Shown here: in pieces, positions 44,521 to 56,469 of the stretch
How positions within the stretch are numbered: position 1 is the stretch's first letter
Layout: the number at the start of each line of letters is the position of its first letter
From: Luidia sarsii
Lineage: Eukaryota > Echinodermata > Asteroidea > Paxillosida > Luidiidae
Reading direction: 5' to 3'
Assembly (NCBI GenBank): GCA_949987565.1
Contig: OX465102.1
Coordinates: 19,851,493-19,915,492, forward strand
Length of the DNA stretch: 64,000 bases
Position numbers and translations under genes: made by a program
Notes under the pieces: generated by a model
Databases searched by the model: none
What the model saw: only the letters and a program-made list of their open reading frames with translations
What the model was told of the DNA's origin: nothing

Positions 44521-46404
44521 TACACAATTTGACAAATTAGATAAATAAGACGTCAAGTTATCGTCACTGTGCCCTAACAAGAACTTTGCAAGCCCTTCTC
44601 CTCGTATCTAGTTATTTAAAAAGATGCTAAATGGCCCACACTATAAAAAAGAACAAAAAATTCAGGAGTTCGTGTATTCTGGGAAGTGGTCAATGTCAGG
44701 AATTGAGCGGAGCTTGCTTCAGTGAGTCGCAGGCAAGGAATGGGGCACTGTTTGTCATGCCCACCTGCCTCGCAAGTGAGTCGCATAACAATCAACGGTA
44801 AACAAGGAGTGATCACACGCACACCTGGCACATGTTCCAGCCTCGCTTGCGATGATATTTCCATGTATGTACATACAATACAATGTATTCTATGATGTAA
44901 GTTGTACTGTACATGCCTACATGGACCAGTACATGTACATGCAGATATCAAACACAACAAGAATCAAATGCATTTGTTTTTCAAAAATTAATAGACTACT
45001 GTATACCTGTATAACTAAAATGCTTTCAATTTTCCTAAGAGTTTCATTGAAGACAAAATGCATTCACCCCATCTTTGTACACATACAAGCTATCTATTAA
45101 TTTTGCCCTTATTTTCCATGTACATGTACATATGTACAGTGTACATGTACATCCCGTGTACATGTATGTTCATATACATGCATGTACTTAGTCCATATTT
45201 ATTTTACCGGGACGCCACTCAATTTCTTCGAAAATTTCCCAAATGGTGCAACCATAGGGTTATGTGGAAGCACTGTTAATACGTACCCGGTAGAGAGAAC
45301 TTGACACATACAAGTTGTTCAAGCGGGCATGTTGCTATACATATATACGGTATCAGATCTGTATTTATACAGTGACGTACATGTAGCTGCAGTTTCATGA
45401 TCAGTAACTTCGGGAAGGTTGCTTGGTTTACATTGTGCATTGTTCATTAGTCCTTTCAGTTGAGTGACCATGTACAGTGTCTAGGAAAGGATAAATTGGA
45501 CATTTGGATTTGTGAACGTTGGACAATTTAGAAATGCTAAATATTTTGAAAGTTGTAACCTTTCTACACACATAAACACATGTACATGTACATGTACATT
45601 GTACATATATATCTGTCCTTCCAACATGTACAGAAAAGGTTGTGAAGTCATGTAACTAGTTATTAGTTGTGCATCTGATGGAACTGGTAGAAACTTTGAT
45701 ACATACCGGTACTGTATACTGGCCAGAGTGAGTCGCAAAGTGACAATTTTTTGAAAACACACCAAAGACAGATTTATCCTAATTATCCTGTAACAATGCT
45801 TTCAACAATAGTTAGGTGCATGACAGTGCCAGTGCAATCATGACGCAATCTTATGTCAGCCAAACCAAGATGGAAGAGCTGTGGTTCGTTAGTCCAGAGG
45901 TCTCGTGTTCAAGTCCCGGTCCAGTCAAAGTTTTTCTTTGCCAATTTTTCAAATATGACGCAATCTTGTTAAAAGTGTTGCTGCAGAACAGCCCTGTGTT
46001 ATGTTTTGAAACTTCTAACAGACATAGAAGCTCTGGTTTCTGTATATTCTTGTTCCATCTTTTTCAATGATTTACTTCCACTGAGGTCAAGTATATGCTT
46101 ATTTCTGCATTGATTTTCGTATTGATATCATTTACAATGAGTTACTTTCATGCATTCAAGCATATATGGTTATTTCTGTATTGACATAAGGTACACTTGT
46201 ATATGCTGTTTACGTATCCAGGAACTACTGTAGACTGTAAGTACAATTTTTGCCCAGTTTGAACCTGGCACAGGCTCTCCATTTGGGCAGATGACTAGAC
46301 AAGCACTGCATACGTAGCAGTGGTACTGCACCCTCTTCTCATTTAAATAGAGTTCTATGACTTGCACACATCTTCAAATCTTCATCTTTGTTGAGCTGGA
46401 TTAA
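44521..46404. other. Spacer with ACATGTAC-rich DNA and one SINE; no gene seen
   Basis: Palindromic tacatgtaca runs cluster at 45115-45200 and 45580-45610. A plus-orientation SINE fragment is at 45868-45955 (gaggtctcgtgttcaagtcc). No coding exon recognised. Confidence 0.5.
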
Positions 46405-47195
46405 TTCAGGCTAGTAAAATTATGAACATTGACTGGAAAATGGGATTTTCCAGTAAGATAAGTAAGAATATAGAGTCTTTGGCCACCAGCCTGTTGACAG
46501 AAAATTTTATATCGCATGATACATGTATGTCACTGTCTCCATTAACGTGTATGCCCAAGTTGGAGAAAACATCACATGACTAGGGTTTGGTGACTCTGCT
46601 GCAAACCCTTTGACAGTGGGTTAGAACCAGTGAAATACGTGCACAGATATTCACAGAGTGAATAACAACACTTTCACACCTTTCAAATCTTCATCTGTTT
46701 GAAGCTGGATGACTTCAGGCAACGGAAGCCTTCGTTCCTGGTTCCTGTGCATGCTTCATCTGACAATGTGGGGAAGCTGTCATGACAGTATGGGTGCCAA
46801 AGCTTTCCTTGAGATGGGATGTAGTGGAATACAGTGAGCTGTCATTTGAGACAACTGATTCATCATCATGGTCAACTTTCAAAACAGAATGTACATGTAC
46901 TGGACCTATTTCATCTATGGAAGGATGTTCATACAAGTGATAAAATTATAAAGACATCATTCGTAGAATGCGCAGAGGAGGATGCACTGCTACAGACCGT
47001 CATTTCAAGCTCTTTGGAAAGATTTGCATCCAAAGATTTTACTGCATTTGATGGGAGCTTTCTTCATTAGATTTGAACAAGAGTTGCACATGCTTGCATT
47101 GTGAGTTAATTGCTGAAATCAATCGTTAATGACTAGAGATTTATTCAAACTTTAACTAACTGATAAAACAGTATATCAAGCAATCTTTCAATATC
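46405..47195 (+). repeat. Conserved lectin-upstream block, copy 3
   Basis: Same block as above. On the minus strand a frame (46936-46715) ending QEPGTKASVA is open here and in copies 2 and 4. On the plus strand a frame ending SIASKDFTAFDGNFVH-like is open in copies 2 and 3. Confidence 0.8.
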
Positions 47196-47735
47196 ATGAC
47201 TTCTACAACTTCGTCTCTCAGAATGCACTCAATACTCTTGATTGTGTGCATGATGATGCAAGTTAATTTAGAAGTAGTGGATGGATATATAGCTGTCAAG
47301 TTATCAACAAAGCAACTCACTGTCCACCACCTTGGGTAGCCTTCAGCAATCACTGCTATCTTTATGTGAATGAGGTAAAACCATTCTACGGTGCAGAAGC
47401 TCACTGTAAAACACTCTCAGCATCTGCACATTTGACATCTGTGTTAAGTCGTGAAGAGCACTACTTCCTCATAAAGTATGCAAAGACTCGAATAAGAACA
47501 TTTTTTTCTGGGCTGGCATGACCCTGAAGGCACATATAACTTTACCTGGACTGATGGTACATCTTCAAGCTATGATGCGTGGAAAGGTGGAGAACCCAAT
47601 GGTCGTGGAGTGACCAAATGTGCCAGAGCAGTATCAAATGATTGGAATTTTGATGACAATCAATGTATGTTGAACAATGAGTACATATGTAAAATGCCTG
47701 CAAGCAAACAGATGAAAGGATGTCGTCATCTTTAG
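47196..47735 (+). pseudogene. C-type lectin pseudogene, type A
   Basis: It aligns throughout with the gene at 42802. Two extra bases in ggatatatagctg (about 47283) shift the frame right after the signal peptide. Four bases are missing at ggctggcatgacc (about 47516, relatives have ggctggctatcatgacc). Otherwise all domain landmarks remain (AHLTSVLSREEH, EPNGRG, YICKM, TAG, donor at 47745), so inactivation looks recent. Confidence 0.88.
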
Positions 47736-47744
47736 AGAAGTCCT

Positions 47745-49250
47745 GTAAGTATAAATCTCCTTCCTTTTTTTACGAATCAGAGTCTCCCCTGCATATTAAA
47801 CTGTCAGGCGGCCAACCTCACACTTTTGATGGGAAATCTCATCAGGTGTTTGACTCCAAATCTTGCCATCTCGGCAATGCATGAAATAAAAATGTGGACT
47901 AATACAATAGGACCCTAGCATGTGCAAAGGGCTGTGTATCTGATGTTTCATGCTACTTCGCTCCGCTCAAGATCATACGCATGAAAAACAGTTTGGACTT
48001 AATGGACCGCCATTGCAAAAGAAGGCAAAGGAGACAAGGTCTATGTTCTAGGAGGGTTTATTACAACATGGGGTAGGCAGTGGAGTGCAAGGCATACATG
48101 AAAGTGGAGTGCAAACCGAGTTCGTATACACAATCATCATACCGTATTTTACACAAGCAAAATTCCACGATCCCTTGCGAAAAACAAAATATACTTTGAA
48201 AAAAGACAAAAGTTTGACCAGCTAAGGATGTCCTTTAAAATCCTCCTTTGATCATTGGAACCAATCTTCGTTTGCACTTTCTTTCCTCTTTGGATCATAT
48301 GATCCTGTTCCCATCTACCATTTGGATCATCTGATCACTTTCTGCCTCAATTACAAAGGATCATCTGGTCCTAGCACTGTCCTTTATTTCTCTCTTCTTC
48401 TCTTCTTCCTCTTTTTTTTTTTTAACCTTATAACCTTTGGATCATCTGATCCCATTTTGCTTTTTTTTTTTTTTTAAACAAACTTCAAATACTGGGTATC
48501 TTACGTTTTACACAGGTATTTGACAATCATTATGTCATTCATAATAATAATAAGTTATGATGGATTTGGTGAAATCGACTGCAGGTCAAATTGTGATGCC
48601 TTCCTCTGATAGAAAACAATCCTTGATACATGTGAACGGGCTATAATAGATTATCATATTGCCACACATACATTTTTTGTTTACATAGTGATGACACAGT
48701 GCCTGCACACTGTATAGATATGAAGAACACAAAAAAAGGAACCAGCATTTCATCACCCTCAATAGTAGAACGATTGCGTGACCAATGTTTACAAGCCTTC
48801 ACATGACTCATAGTCGGTATTTTTGCATCTCATTGGGTGCTGAATAGAAGTGGAAATGAGCAAAGAAGTCAATTTTATTGTACGCTGCTCTATGCCAAAT
48901 GAGATGAAAAAAATACCCACTATAAGTCACGTGATGGCATGTAAATAGTGGTCACGCAATCGGTCTATTAAATAATGAACCCTTCAAAGACTCCACCATG
49001 TATCAGGTAGTAAGGTGGGAAAACAACAGACATGAGACAGGTTCATTACTCTGAAAATATTCAAAACTCGGGGCCAGTTTCACCAAAGCCATTGCAGCTT
49101 GTGATCAATCATTACAAGTTTGACAATGGACAATAAAAAATTATGGTGTAGCTATACAGCAAACTATGCAAGTGTGAACTGAAGCAATACAAGTCAGTCT
49201 TCATCAACATCTTTCCCTGATCAAGACATGGCCATGACATATTACATGAC
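47745..49250. repeat. Duplicated lectin 3' flank, copy 2, with a ~600-bp insertion
   Basis: Matches 43330-44520, but 47955-48550 is unrelated to that copy. It carries four near-palindromic GGATCATnTGATCC words (48292, 48324, 48358, 48439) and T-rich runs. The foldback at 48769-48965 is the duplicate of 44061-44255. Confidence 0.7.
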
Positions 49251-49349
49251 TGGGCTGTAGCCCACGTTTTGGATTGTTTCGTGGCAACTACATGTACATA
49301 CTTCTCTAAATTCTTGATTTGTCACGCAAAACGTAGTCAAGCTTCATCC

Positions 49350-49832
49350 TTGTGTGCATGATAATGCAAGTTGGTTTAGAAATCACTGTCCATCACCTTG
49401 GCTGGCCATCAGGAATCACTGCTATCTTCATGTGAATTAGCTAAAACAGTTCTATGATGAAGAAGCTCATTGTGCAACATTTGCAGCATCTGCACATTTG
49501 ACATCAGTCTTAAATCAAGAGGAGTATGACTTCACTGTGGCTTATGCAAAGGCTGTTGGTGGAACAAGACCATTTTGGATTGGCTACCATGACCAAGAGA
49601 CAGAGGGCACCTTCATGTGGACAGATGGATCATCTACAACTTTCACATTGTGAACCCAGTGATGATGGAAACAATGAAGACTGTACAGCTCTGTAGTACC
49701 AATATGGCCACAGGAATGGAGACTACAGACAGGCTCATGGAAATGGAATGGTTGTCCCTATGAATGGTTGAACTACTTAATTTATGTGTAAAATATCTGC
49801 AAGTTCAATGCCACAATGTCCTAAACACAACT
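49350..49832 (+). pseudogene. C-type lectin pseudogene, type B
   Basis: A truncated signal peptide segment is fused to HCPSPWLAIRNHCYLHV-like sequence, then TAG at about 49438, followed by recognisable domain parts (AHLTSVLNQEEYDF, FWIGYHDQETEGTFMWTD, EPSDDGNNEDC-like in another frame). Stops and frameshifts occur at about 49650 and 49697. It ends at the conserved donor after CPKHN. It lacks the ~0.9-kb upstream block. Confidence 0.85.
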
Positions 49833-50039
49833 GTAAGTACACCCATTATCATTCTGTTTTGGTATCAAAGTAATTTAAAGAAGTCAATTTGGATTCAATA
49901 TATACTTGTACAGATCCATTCTACACTGGGTTATCTCACTCGATCATGCTGGAATGATTCCTCCAAAACAGGAATGGTTGGCAAACCAGTGCAAGGATAG
50001 GTACAATAATTATAGAAGGAATCATGGCTTCAATACAAT
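49833..50039. other. Intron/3' flank of pseudogene
   Basis: Starts gtaagtacacccattatcat, the same as the flanks at 54475 and 56405. Confidence 0.5.
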
Positions 50040-51042
50040 TCTAATTGTAAGATGCCTGCCTTTGATGAAACAATATCCTTGATGCATGATTATAGAATAC
50101 ATATTATTATACCACACACATAGCTTCAATTGTTTTCATGGCTACACACTGCACGGTTTGAAAAAAAAGGTCATTTAAAGAAACTGGTATGCCATCCCCA
50201 CCAGGCTACCCTACCACAGTAATTGGTTGGAAAACAACTGATCACAAAGAAATAGCTCAACCGGTAAAATTATGAGCATTGACTGGAAAATGTGATTTTC
50301 CAATAAGATATTAAGCATGAATATAGAGTCTCCAACCACCAGCCTATTCACAGAAAATTTCATACCACACGTCATATACCGTAATTATGTCAGTGTCTTT
50401 ATTAAAGTGTTTGCCTGAGTTGGAGTGTGCTGGCCTGGGGTTTGATGGCTCTGCTGCAAACCCTTTGACAGTGGGTTAGAACCAGTGAAATACGTGCACA
50501 TTTATTCGCAGAGTGAATAACGACACTTTCACACCTTTCAAATCTTTATCTGTTTGGAGCTGGATGACTTCAGGCAACAGAAGCCTTTGTTCCTGGTTCC
50601 TGTACATGCTTCATCTGACAATGTGGGGAAGCTGTCATGACAGTATGGGTGTCAAAGCTTTCCTTGATATGGGATGTGGTGGAATACAGTGAGCTATCAT
50701 TTGAGACAACTGATTCATTATCATAGTCAACTTTCAAAACAGAATGTACTGGACCTATTTCATCAAGCTGTCATCTCTGGAAGGATTTTCATACAAGTGA
50801 TATAAAGACATCATCTGTAGAATGTGCAGAGGATACACTTTTTCGGATCATAATTTCAAGCTCTTTGGATAGTATTGCATCCAAAGATTTTACTGCAATT
50901 GATGGGAACTTTGTTTATTACATTTGAACAAGAATTATACATGCCTGCATTGAGAGTTAATTGCTGAAATCAATCGTTAATGACTAGAGATTTATTCAAA
51001 ACTTTGACTGACTGATAATATTTCAAGCAATCTTTCAATACT
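50040..51042 (+). repeat. Conserved lectin-upstream block, copy 4
   Basis: Same block as 39530-40403, directly before an intact lectin gene. Confidence 0.8.
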
Positions 51043-51588
51043 ATGACTTCTGCAACTTTGTCTCTCAGAATGCACTCAATACTCTTGTTTGTGTGCATGA
51101 TGATGCAAGTTGGTTTAGAAGTAGTAGATGGATGTCAAGTTATCAACAAAGCAACTCACTGTCCACCACCCTGGCTTGCCTTCAGCAATCACTGTTATCT
51201 TTATGTGAATGAGGTAAAACCATTCTACGATGCAGAAGCTCACTGTAAAACACTCTCAGCATCTGCACATTTGACATCTGTGTTAAGTCGTGAAGAGCAT
51301 GACTTCCTTGTGAAGTATGTAATGACTCGAATTAGCACAGGTATTTTCTGGGCTGGCTACCATGACCCTGAAGGCACATATAACTTTACCTGGACTGATG
51401 GTACATCTTCAAGCTATTATGTGTGGATACGTAATCAACCCAATGGTGGTGGCACGCAAAAATGTGCCAGAGCAGTATCAAATTTTGATTACAAACTTGA
51501 TGATAATCAATGTGAGTTTAGCTATGATTACACGTACATCTGTAAAATGGCTGCAAGCGCACAGATTAAAGGCTGCTGTCATCTTTAG
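51043..51588 (+). CDS. Secreted C-type lectin, type A, QPN motif (181 residues)
   Basis: ATG at 51043 with a signal peptide (MHSILLFVCMMMQVGLEVVD after MTSATLSLR). The C-type lectin domain has CPPPWLAFSNHCYLYV, EAHCKTLSASAHLTSV, FWAGYHDPEGTYNFTW and YICKM. The sugar triplet is QPN (NQPNGGG), and the WND region reads YKLDDNQC, with no tryptophan. Thus this paralog differs from the EPN type A copies exactly at the binding site. The stop is followed 8 bases later by a GTAAGT donor (exon end 51596). The first half (DGCQVINKATHCPPPWLAF) resembles the type B gene at 40404, suggesting gene conversion between subfamilies. Confidence 0.91.
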   Translation: MTSATLSLRMHSILLFVCMMMQVGLEVVDGCQVINKATHCPPPWLAFSNHCYLYVNEVKPFYDAEAHCKTLSASAHLTSVLSREEHDFLVKYVMTRISTGIFWAGYHDPEGTYNFTWTDGTSSSYYVWIRNQPNGGGTQKCARAVSNFDYKLDDNQCEFSYDYTYICKMAASAQIKGCCHL

Positions 51589-51596
51589 AGTGTCCT

Positions 51597-53600
51597 GTAA
51601 GTATAAATCTTCTTCCTTGTTACAAATCAGAGTCTCCCCTGCATATTAAACTGTGAGGCGGCCAACCTCATACTTTTGATGTGTCGCCTCATCAGGTTTT
51701 TGTCTCCAAAACTTGCCATCTCAGGGGAAAAAAATGCGGACAGATACAATAGGACCCTAGCATGTGCAAAGGACCGTGTAACTGAAAGGAAACTTTGACT
51801 GGACCGGTACTTGAACCCGAGAACTCTGGATTAACGTAGCTGGGATAGGAAGCAAAACTATTTTTTGTTTGGCCTTAGTGGGTTATCTCTATTCTCAGGC
51901 CTATATGTGGGAGGGTTGGGGCCTCCTACAATGCCAACAAATTCTGTTGATGTGAAAAGCCAGCCATAAGCCATAGGCCTAATTAAGCCATTAACTGTCA
52001 TATATTTCCAGAGATTTATCATAAAATGCAAATTGTGACAGATAGATATGGTTAAATTGATGAACTACTGTCATCCTGAGATAGTTTACTGTGCCACCAA
52101 TTTAACTGAAAGGGTCTGTTGAGTGGGAATACACTGTTCAAGGACACTTTGCAAGTCTTCTTTCTTCTCCGAATTGTTTCATATTCACTAGGGCCGTTTC
52201 CACTACACCAAATAAATGTGATTATTTGAATCACGATTTGAATTGCGATTCAAACTCCACTTTTTTTTGCGTGTGTTGACACAATAAACGCGATTATTAG
52301 TGGGATTTGAATCGCGATTCGGACTCCACTATTAGTGAGATTTTTTCAAACAATCGCGTTTATTCGTGACACAGTGTGTGTGGGAAGGCCCCACTGAATC
52401 GCACCGTTGGCTTGTTTGTAGGGCCAGCATTCAACAAGTTTATGCTCGCGAGATAAAAAACTATTTGATGGTGAATGAGTGAAGATTTTTCGAAAAGTAC
52501 AGCATCCCAACCCTTATAAGATTTCAACATGAGGATTCTATAATGACCATCTACAAACTGTGCAAATTATAAGGAAATCGGTGATGTATTTGGCAGTGTT
52601 GGGCCTTTAAACCAACTAAACATCTTGATGAATGTTGAAAAGAAAATATTGGTTGTATAATACATGTAGGTATAATGTAGTAACATGCAGAGGCTTGCAC
52701 TGGGGTCTGCCGGTGGGTGCTCGGACAGAGGTTGGAATTCCTGGATCCAGGAGACAGAAACCCATCTATGGGCAACTGGTCTTCATTCCAATCATCAATC
52801 TTGGATGTGAATCCTGGCACAAAGAATGAGAAAAGACAAACACCCAACAGACAGTGAAGAATCCCAAAAATGACAAACACTTTCCCATGCAAGGTACACT
52901 GTGCCCTCGGCCACAACTTGACTACGAATCCACCTCTACCTCACCACATGGGATTATTACCGGCAGAATCCTTATGAGTTATTATGCCTCAAAACGGGGA
53001 AGGTCGAGGTCAATTTGCTGATGATTGGAATAAAGAGTAGCTCCCCATCTCCAGGTTGGTGACAGGTTGATTACTCCTGGAGACAGGTTGATTACTCTGA
53101 TAATATCCCAAACTCAGAGCCAGTTTCACCAAAGCCATTGCATATTGTGACCAATCATTACATGTTGGACAATGGACAATTGTATGGTGTACTGTACATG
53201 TACAGGGAACTATGCAAGTGTGAAGCAATACAAGTCAGTCTTCATCAACGTCTTTCCCTGATCATGAGATGGAGTACATATTACGTGACTGGGCTGTAGC
53301 GCACATTTTGGATTGTTTCTTGGCAACCACTTCTCTAAATCCTCGATTTGTCACTCAGACGAGTAATAAGGCTTTGTGATATCGACTACTGGTTGCAGAA
53401 TGGGACATCCCACTGAGGCAGTATTAATTGGGTCTCCAAGCGCTGGCCTGTTTACACAAAATTCAGTCTTCATCAACGTCTTTTCCTGGTCATGGGTTGG
53501 AGTACATATTACATGTCTGGGATGTAGCGCACATTTTGGATTGTTTCTTGGCAACTACTGGAGCTGGAACTCATTGACATGGTTGTACAATGTAAATTTG
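51597..53600. other. Lectin 3' flank and repeats; no supported gene
   Basis: 51597-51790 is the duplicated flank. 51780-51840 is a minus SINE fragment. 52192-52400 is a MITE matching 15905-16355. 52430-52610 is a foldback-family arm. 53100-53560 repeats part of the 49050-49310 flank twice. The minus-strand frame 52916-52551 (with a hydrophobic VFVIFGILHCLLGVCLFSFF) is unassigned. On the plus strand DVNPGTKNEKRQT faintly resembles the DxxPNPGP start of CR1-type LINE ORFs. Confidence 0.5.
52192..52400. repeat. MITE with ggccgtttccactacacc end
   Basis: Shares ends and internal words (gaatcgcgattc, aataaacgcgattat) with 15905-16355. Shorter. Confidence 0.65.
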
Positions 53601-53927
53601 TGGATGGGAGATTCTTACAACACACACATGTACATTCAAAGATGCCTGGATGCTACAGTGGAGGGACTACTGTGCAAAGCGTGCTTGGAGTTGGTTTACT
53701 GTGAAAGCTTTCATCTAGATGTACATGTACAATGAACAACCATCCTTCCAAGATCTTATTGATGCTGATCAATAAATGAGTCTACTGGAGCCAACAGGAA
53801 CTCATTGATATGATTGTACAAGAACTATAGGCTTGTATGTAGTGAGCCTTTTTCCTGTCATTAACTAATACGCCCACCATTGTGAGAAAAATCACATTTT
53901 AGAAAATACTGAAACTAGTTTCAGAAA
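53601..53927 (+). repeat. Upstream region of lectin 53928, duplicated at 55560-55857
   Basis: Shared words include tgggagattcttacaacaca, gtgcaaagcgtgcttggagt and agaaaatactg just before the start. Distinct from the 0.9-kb block of the other copies, so these two genes arose by their own tandem duplication. Confidence 0.8.
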
Positions 53928-54474
53928 ATGATTTCAACATTTGCCTTTCTGTGCATGATGATACAAGTTTGTTTGCAAGGAGTACAGGCATATAGCTGCA
54001 AGCGCAAGGCAACTCAGTGTCCACCACCCTGGCTTGCCTTCAGGAATCACTGCTATCTTTATGTCAGGGATGAAAAAACATTCAATGATGCAGAAGCTCA
54101 TTGTGCAACATTTGCAGCATCTGCACATTTGACATCAGTCTTAAATCAGGAGGAGTATGACTTAATTGTGGCTTATGCAAAGGCTGTTGGTGGAACAAGT
54201 CCATTCTGGATTGGCTACCATGACCAAGAGAGAGAGGGCACCTTCATGTGGACAGATGGATCATCTACATCTACAAGTTTCATATTGTGGTACAATACTG
54301 AACCCAGTAATGGTAAAAACAATGAAGACTGTACACACGTAGTGCCAATATGGCCGCAGGAATGGGGGCGACAGACAGGCTCATGGAAATGGAATGATTG
54401 TCCCTGTGAAAGGTTGAACTATTTTATATGTAAAATGTCTACAAGTTCAATGCCACAATGTCCTAAACACAACT
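53928..54474 (+). CDS. Secreted C-type lectin, type B, EPS/WND
   Basis: ATG at 53928 (MISTFAFLCMMIQVCLQGVQ signal peptide). The domain has CPPPWLAFRNHCYLYV, EAHCATFAASAHLTSV, FWIGYHDQEREGTFMWTD, WYNTEPSNG, EDCTHV, GSWKWNDCPC and YFICKM. The triplet is EPS, not EPN, while WND is intact. The exon is open to the donor after CPKHN (exon end 54474). The unspliced frame would stop at 54530. An exon-like copy of the 3' end with its own donor lies at about 54679-54711. Confidence 0.9.
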
Positions 54475-55560
54475 GTAAGTACACCCATCATCAATCCGGT
54501 ATCAATCTAATTCAAAGTTGTCAATTTTGATTCAAAATATACTTGTATAGATCCATACTACAGGGTTATCTCACTTAAGCTGTAAATGTGGGGTCAAACA
54601 CTGAGGCTAACTGGGATTATCAGGGAAACAAAGGTCATGGATTAGCATGTTTTAGGCCAAACTTTATGTGTGCGCAGGATCAATGTAAGGATGTCCTATA
54701 CCCAGCTGTAAGTACATTAATCTTCAATCCATTCTGATCTCCTATCTATTCATATACTTTTGGTATTCAACAATTGGATGCTTAGGGTCTTGTGGCTGGT
54801 GGGGAAATGTTTCTTGGTGTCACAGCTGCTTCAATATTGGAGGAGAGGGAAATGGGAGAATGTACATGATGATGATTCTGTACAGGATGATGTCAATGAT
54901 AATAATGACTATCAGCTACAGTACAAGTTGATGGATACTGATCAGGAGACATCTAAAAGAAATTATGCTGACTCTTCAATTCTAAAACGTTGACACTCCA
55001 GCAAAATTAAATCGCCTGAAAAGGATGATCAAGAAATGTCTCAATGCATGGAAATCACACATTTAATTACACTGATTTTGATGAAAGAGAGGAAAAGAGA
55101 AGATGCATGATTTATTACCCAGCCAACTATAATATGCTAAAACAGAAGTTCAGTTCACTGTGGATACGTCTATTGCCATTGCAGTGACTGAAAATATGAT
55201 TATGAATAACACAACTACTCATACAGACTACTCATTTCTCAAGTGTTGCAGAAGAAAAAATATTGTCAATCAGAATATGGGCAAAGTTTAATCAGGCAAA
55301 CGAGTTCCCAGCTTTAATTGTGGTTAATTTGCATGACAATACAAATCAATTAAGCACCTTCCACTGCATATCTGTGCTGTTTATATATACTAGTAAAAGA
55401 GGACGTGATCACAATACAAAATCAATTGCCTGCCTTGAATATTTGACCGAATATGACCGAAGAAGCACAGACCCTGAATACAGTGCAGTTTGAAGACACA
55501 GTGAATGCTTAGGGTCGGTGGATTAATATTTGTGGAATTGTTCAATGTCCTTCATGCAAT
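54475..55560 (+). other. Lectin downstream region with possible extra exons
   Basis: At 54679-54711, an AG followed by gatcaatgtaaggatgtcct and GTAAGTAC resembles the end of the lectin exon. At 54789 an AG opens a frame to 54993 reading VLWLVGKCFLVSQLLQYW, then RRGKW and an acidic tail, which looks like a membrane segment plus cytoplasmic tail. Whether it is spliced to the lectin is unknown; the joining phase does not obviously work. Confidence 0.3.
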
Positions 55561-55857
55561 GTAAATGTGTAGATGGGAGATTCTTACATTCAAAGATGCA
55601 TGGATGCTACAGTAGAGGGACTACTGTGCAAAGCGTGCTTGGAGTTGGTCTACTGTGAAAGCTTTCATCTGAGATGTACTACAACCATTATGAGTCTAGA
55701 AATATGAGTCTACTGGAGGCAACATGAACTCAGTGACATGATTGTACCAGAACTATATAGGCTTGTATGTAGTGAGCTTGTTTCCTGTCGTTAACTAATA
55801 CGGCCAATATTGTGAGAAAAATCACATTCTAGAAAATACTGCAACTTGTTTCAGAAA

Positions 55858-56404
55858 ATGATTTCGACATTTGTCTTTGTGTGCATGATGATGCAAGTTG
55901 GTTTGCAAGGAGTGGAGGGAAATAGCTGCAAGCGCAAGGCAACTCACTGCCCACCACCCTGGCTTGCCTTCAGGAACCACTGCTATCTTTATGCCAGGGA
56001 TAAAAAAACATTCAACGATGCAGAAGCTCATTGTGCAACATTTGCAGCATCTGCACATTTGACATCAGTCTTAAATCAGGAGGAGTATGACTTCATTGTG
56101 GCTTGTGCAAAGGCTGTTGGTGGAACAAGTCCATTCTGGATTGGCTACCATGACCTAGAGACAGAGGGCACCTTCATGTGGACAGATGGATCATCTACAA
56201 GTTTCACATTGTGGTACAATGGTGAACCAAATGATGCAGCACACAATGAAGACTGTACACACATACTACCAATATGGCCTCAGGAATGGGGACTACGGGT
56301 ACATGCAGGCTCATGGAAATGGAATGATTATCACTGTGAACAGTTTTGCTACTTTATATGTAAAATGTTTCCAAGTTCAATGCCACAGTGTCCTAAAAGC
56401 AACT
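55858..56404 (+). CDS. Secreted C-type lectin, type B, EPN/WND (canonical mannose-type site)
   Basis: ATG at 55858 (MISTFVFVCMMMQVGLQGVE signal peptide). The C-type lectin domain has CPPPWLAFRNHCYLYA, EAHCATF, FWIGYHDLETEGTFMWTD, WYNGEPNDAA, EDCTHIL, GSWKWNDYHCEQ and FICKM. Both EPN and WND are intact, so this is the copy best equipped for calcium-dependent mannose-type binding by family rules. The exon ends at the donor after CPKSN (56404). The unspliced frame stops at 56445. It is the tandem sister of 53928, and the last lectin of the array. Confidence 0.92.
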
Positions 56405-56469
56405 GTAAGTACACCCATCATCATTCTGTTCCGGTATCAAACTAATTTGAAGTTGTAAATTTGGATTCA

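Noticed and set aside
46715..46936. Minus-strand gene in the lectin-upstream block
   Set aside because: Open in three of four copies but differences are mostly amino-acid changing, one copy is frameshifted, and no splice partners were found.
52551..52916. Minus-strand frame with a hydrophobic segment
   Set aside because: No family recognised, and it overlaps a foldback-repeat arm; the plus strand has weak LINE-like words, so a gene call is not supported.
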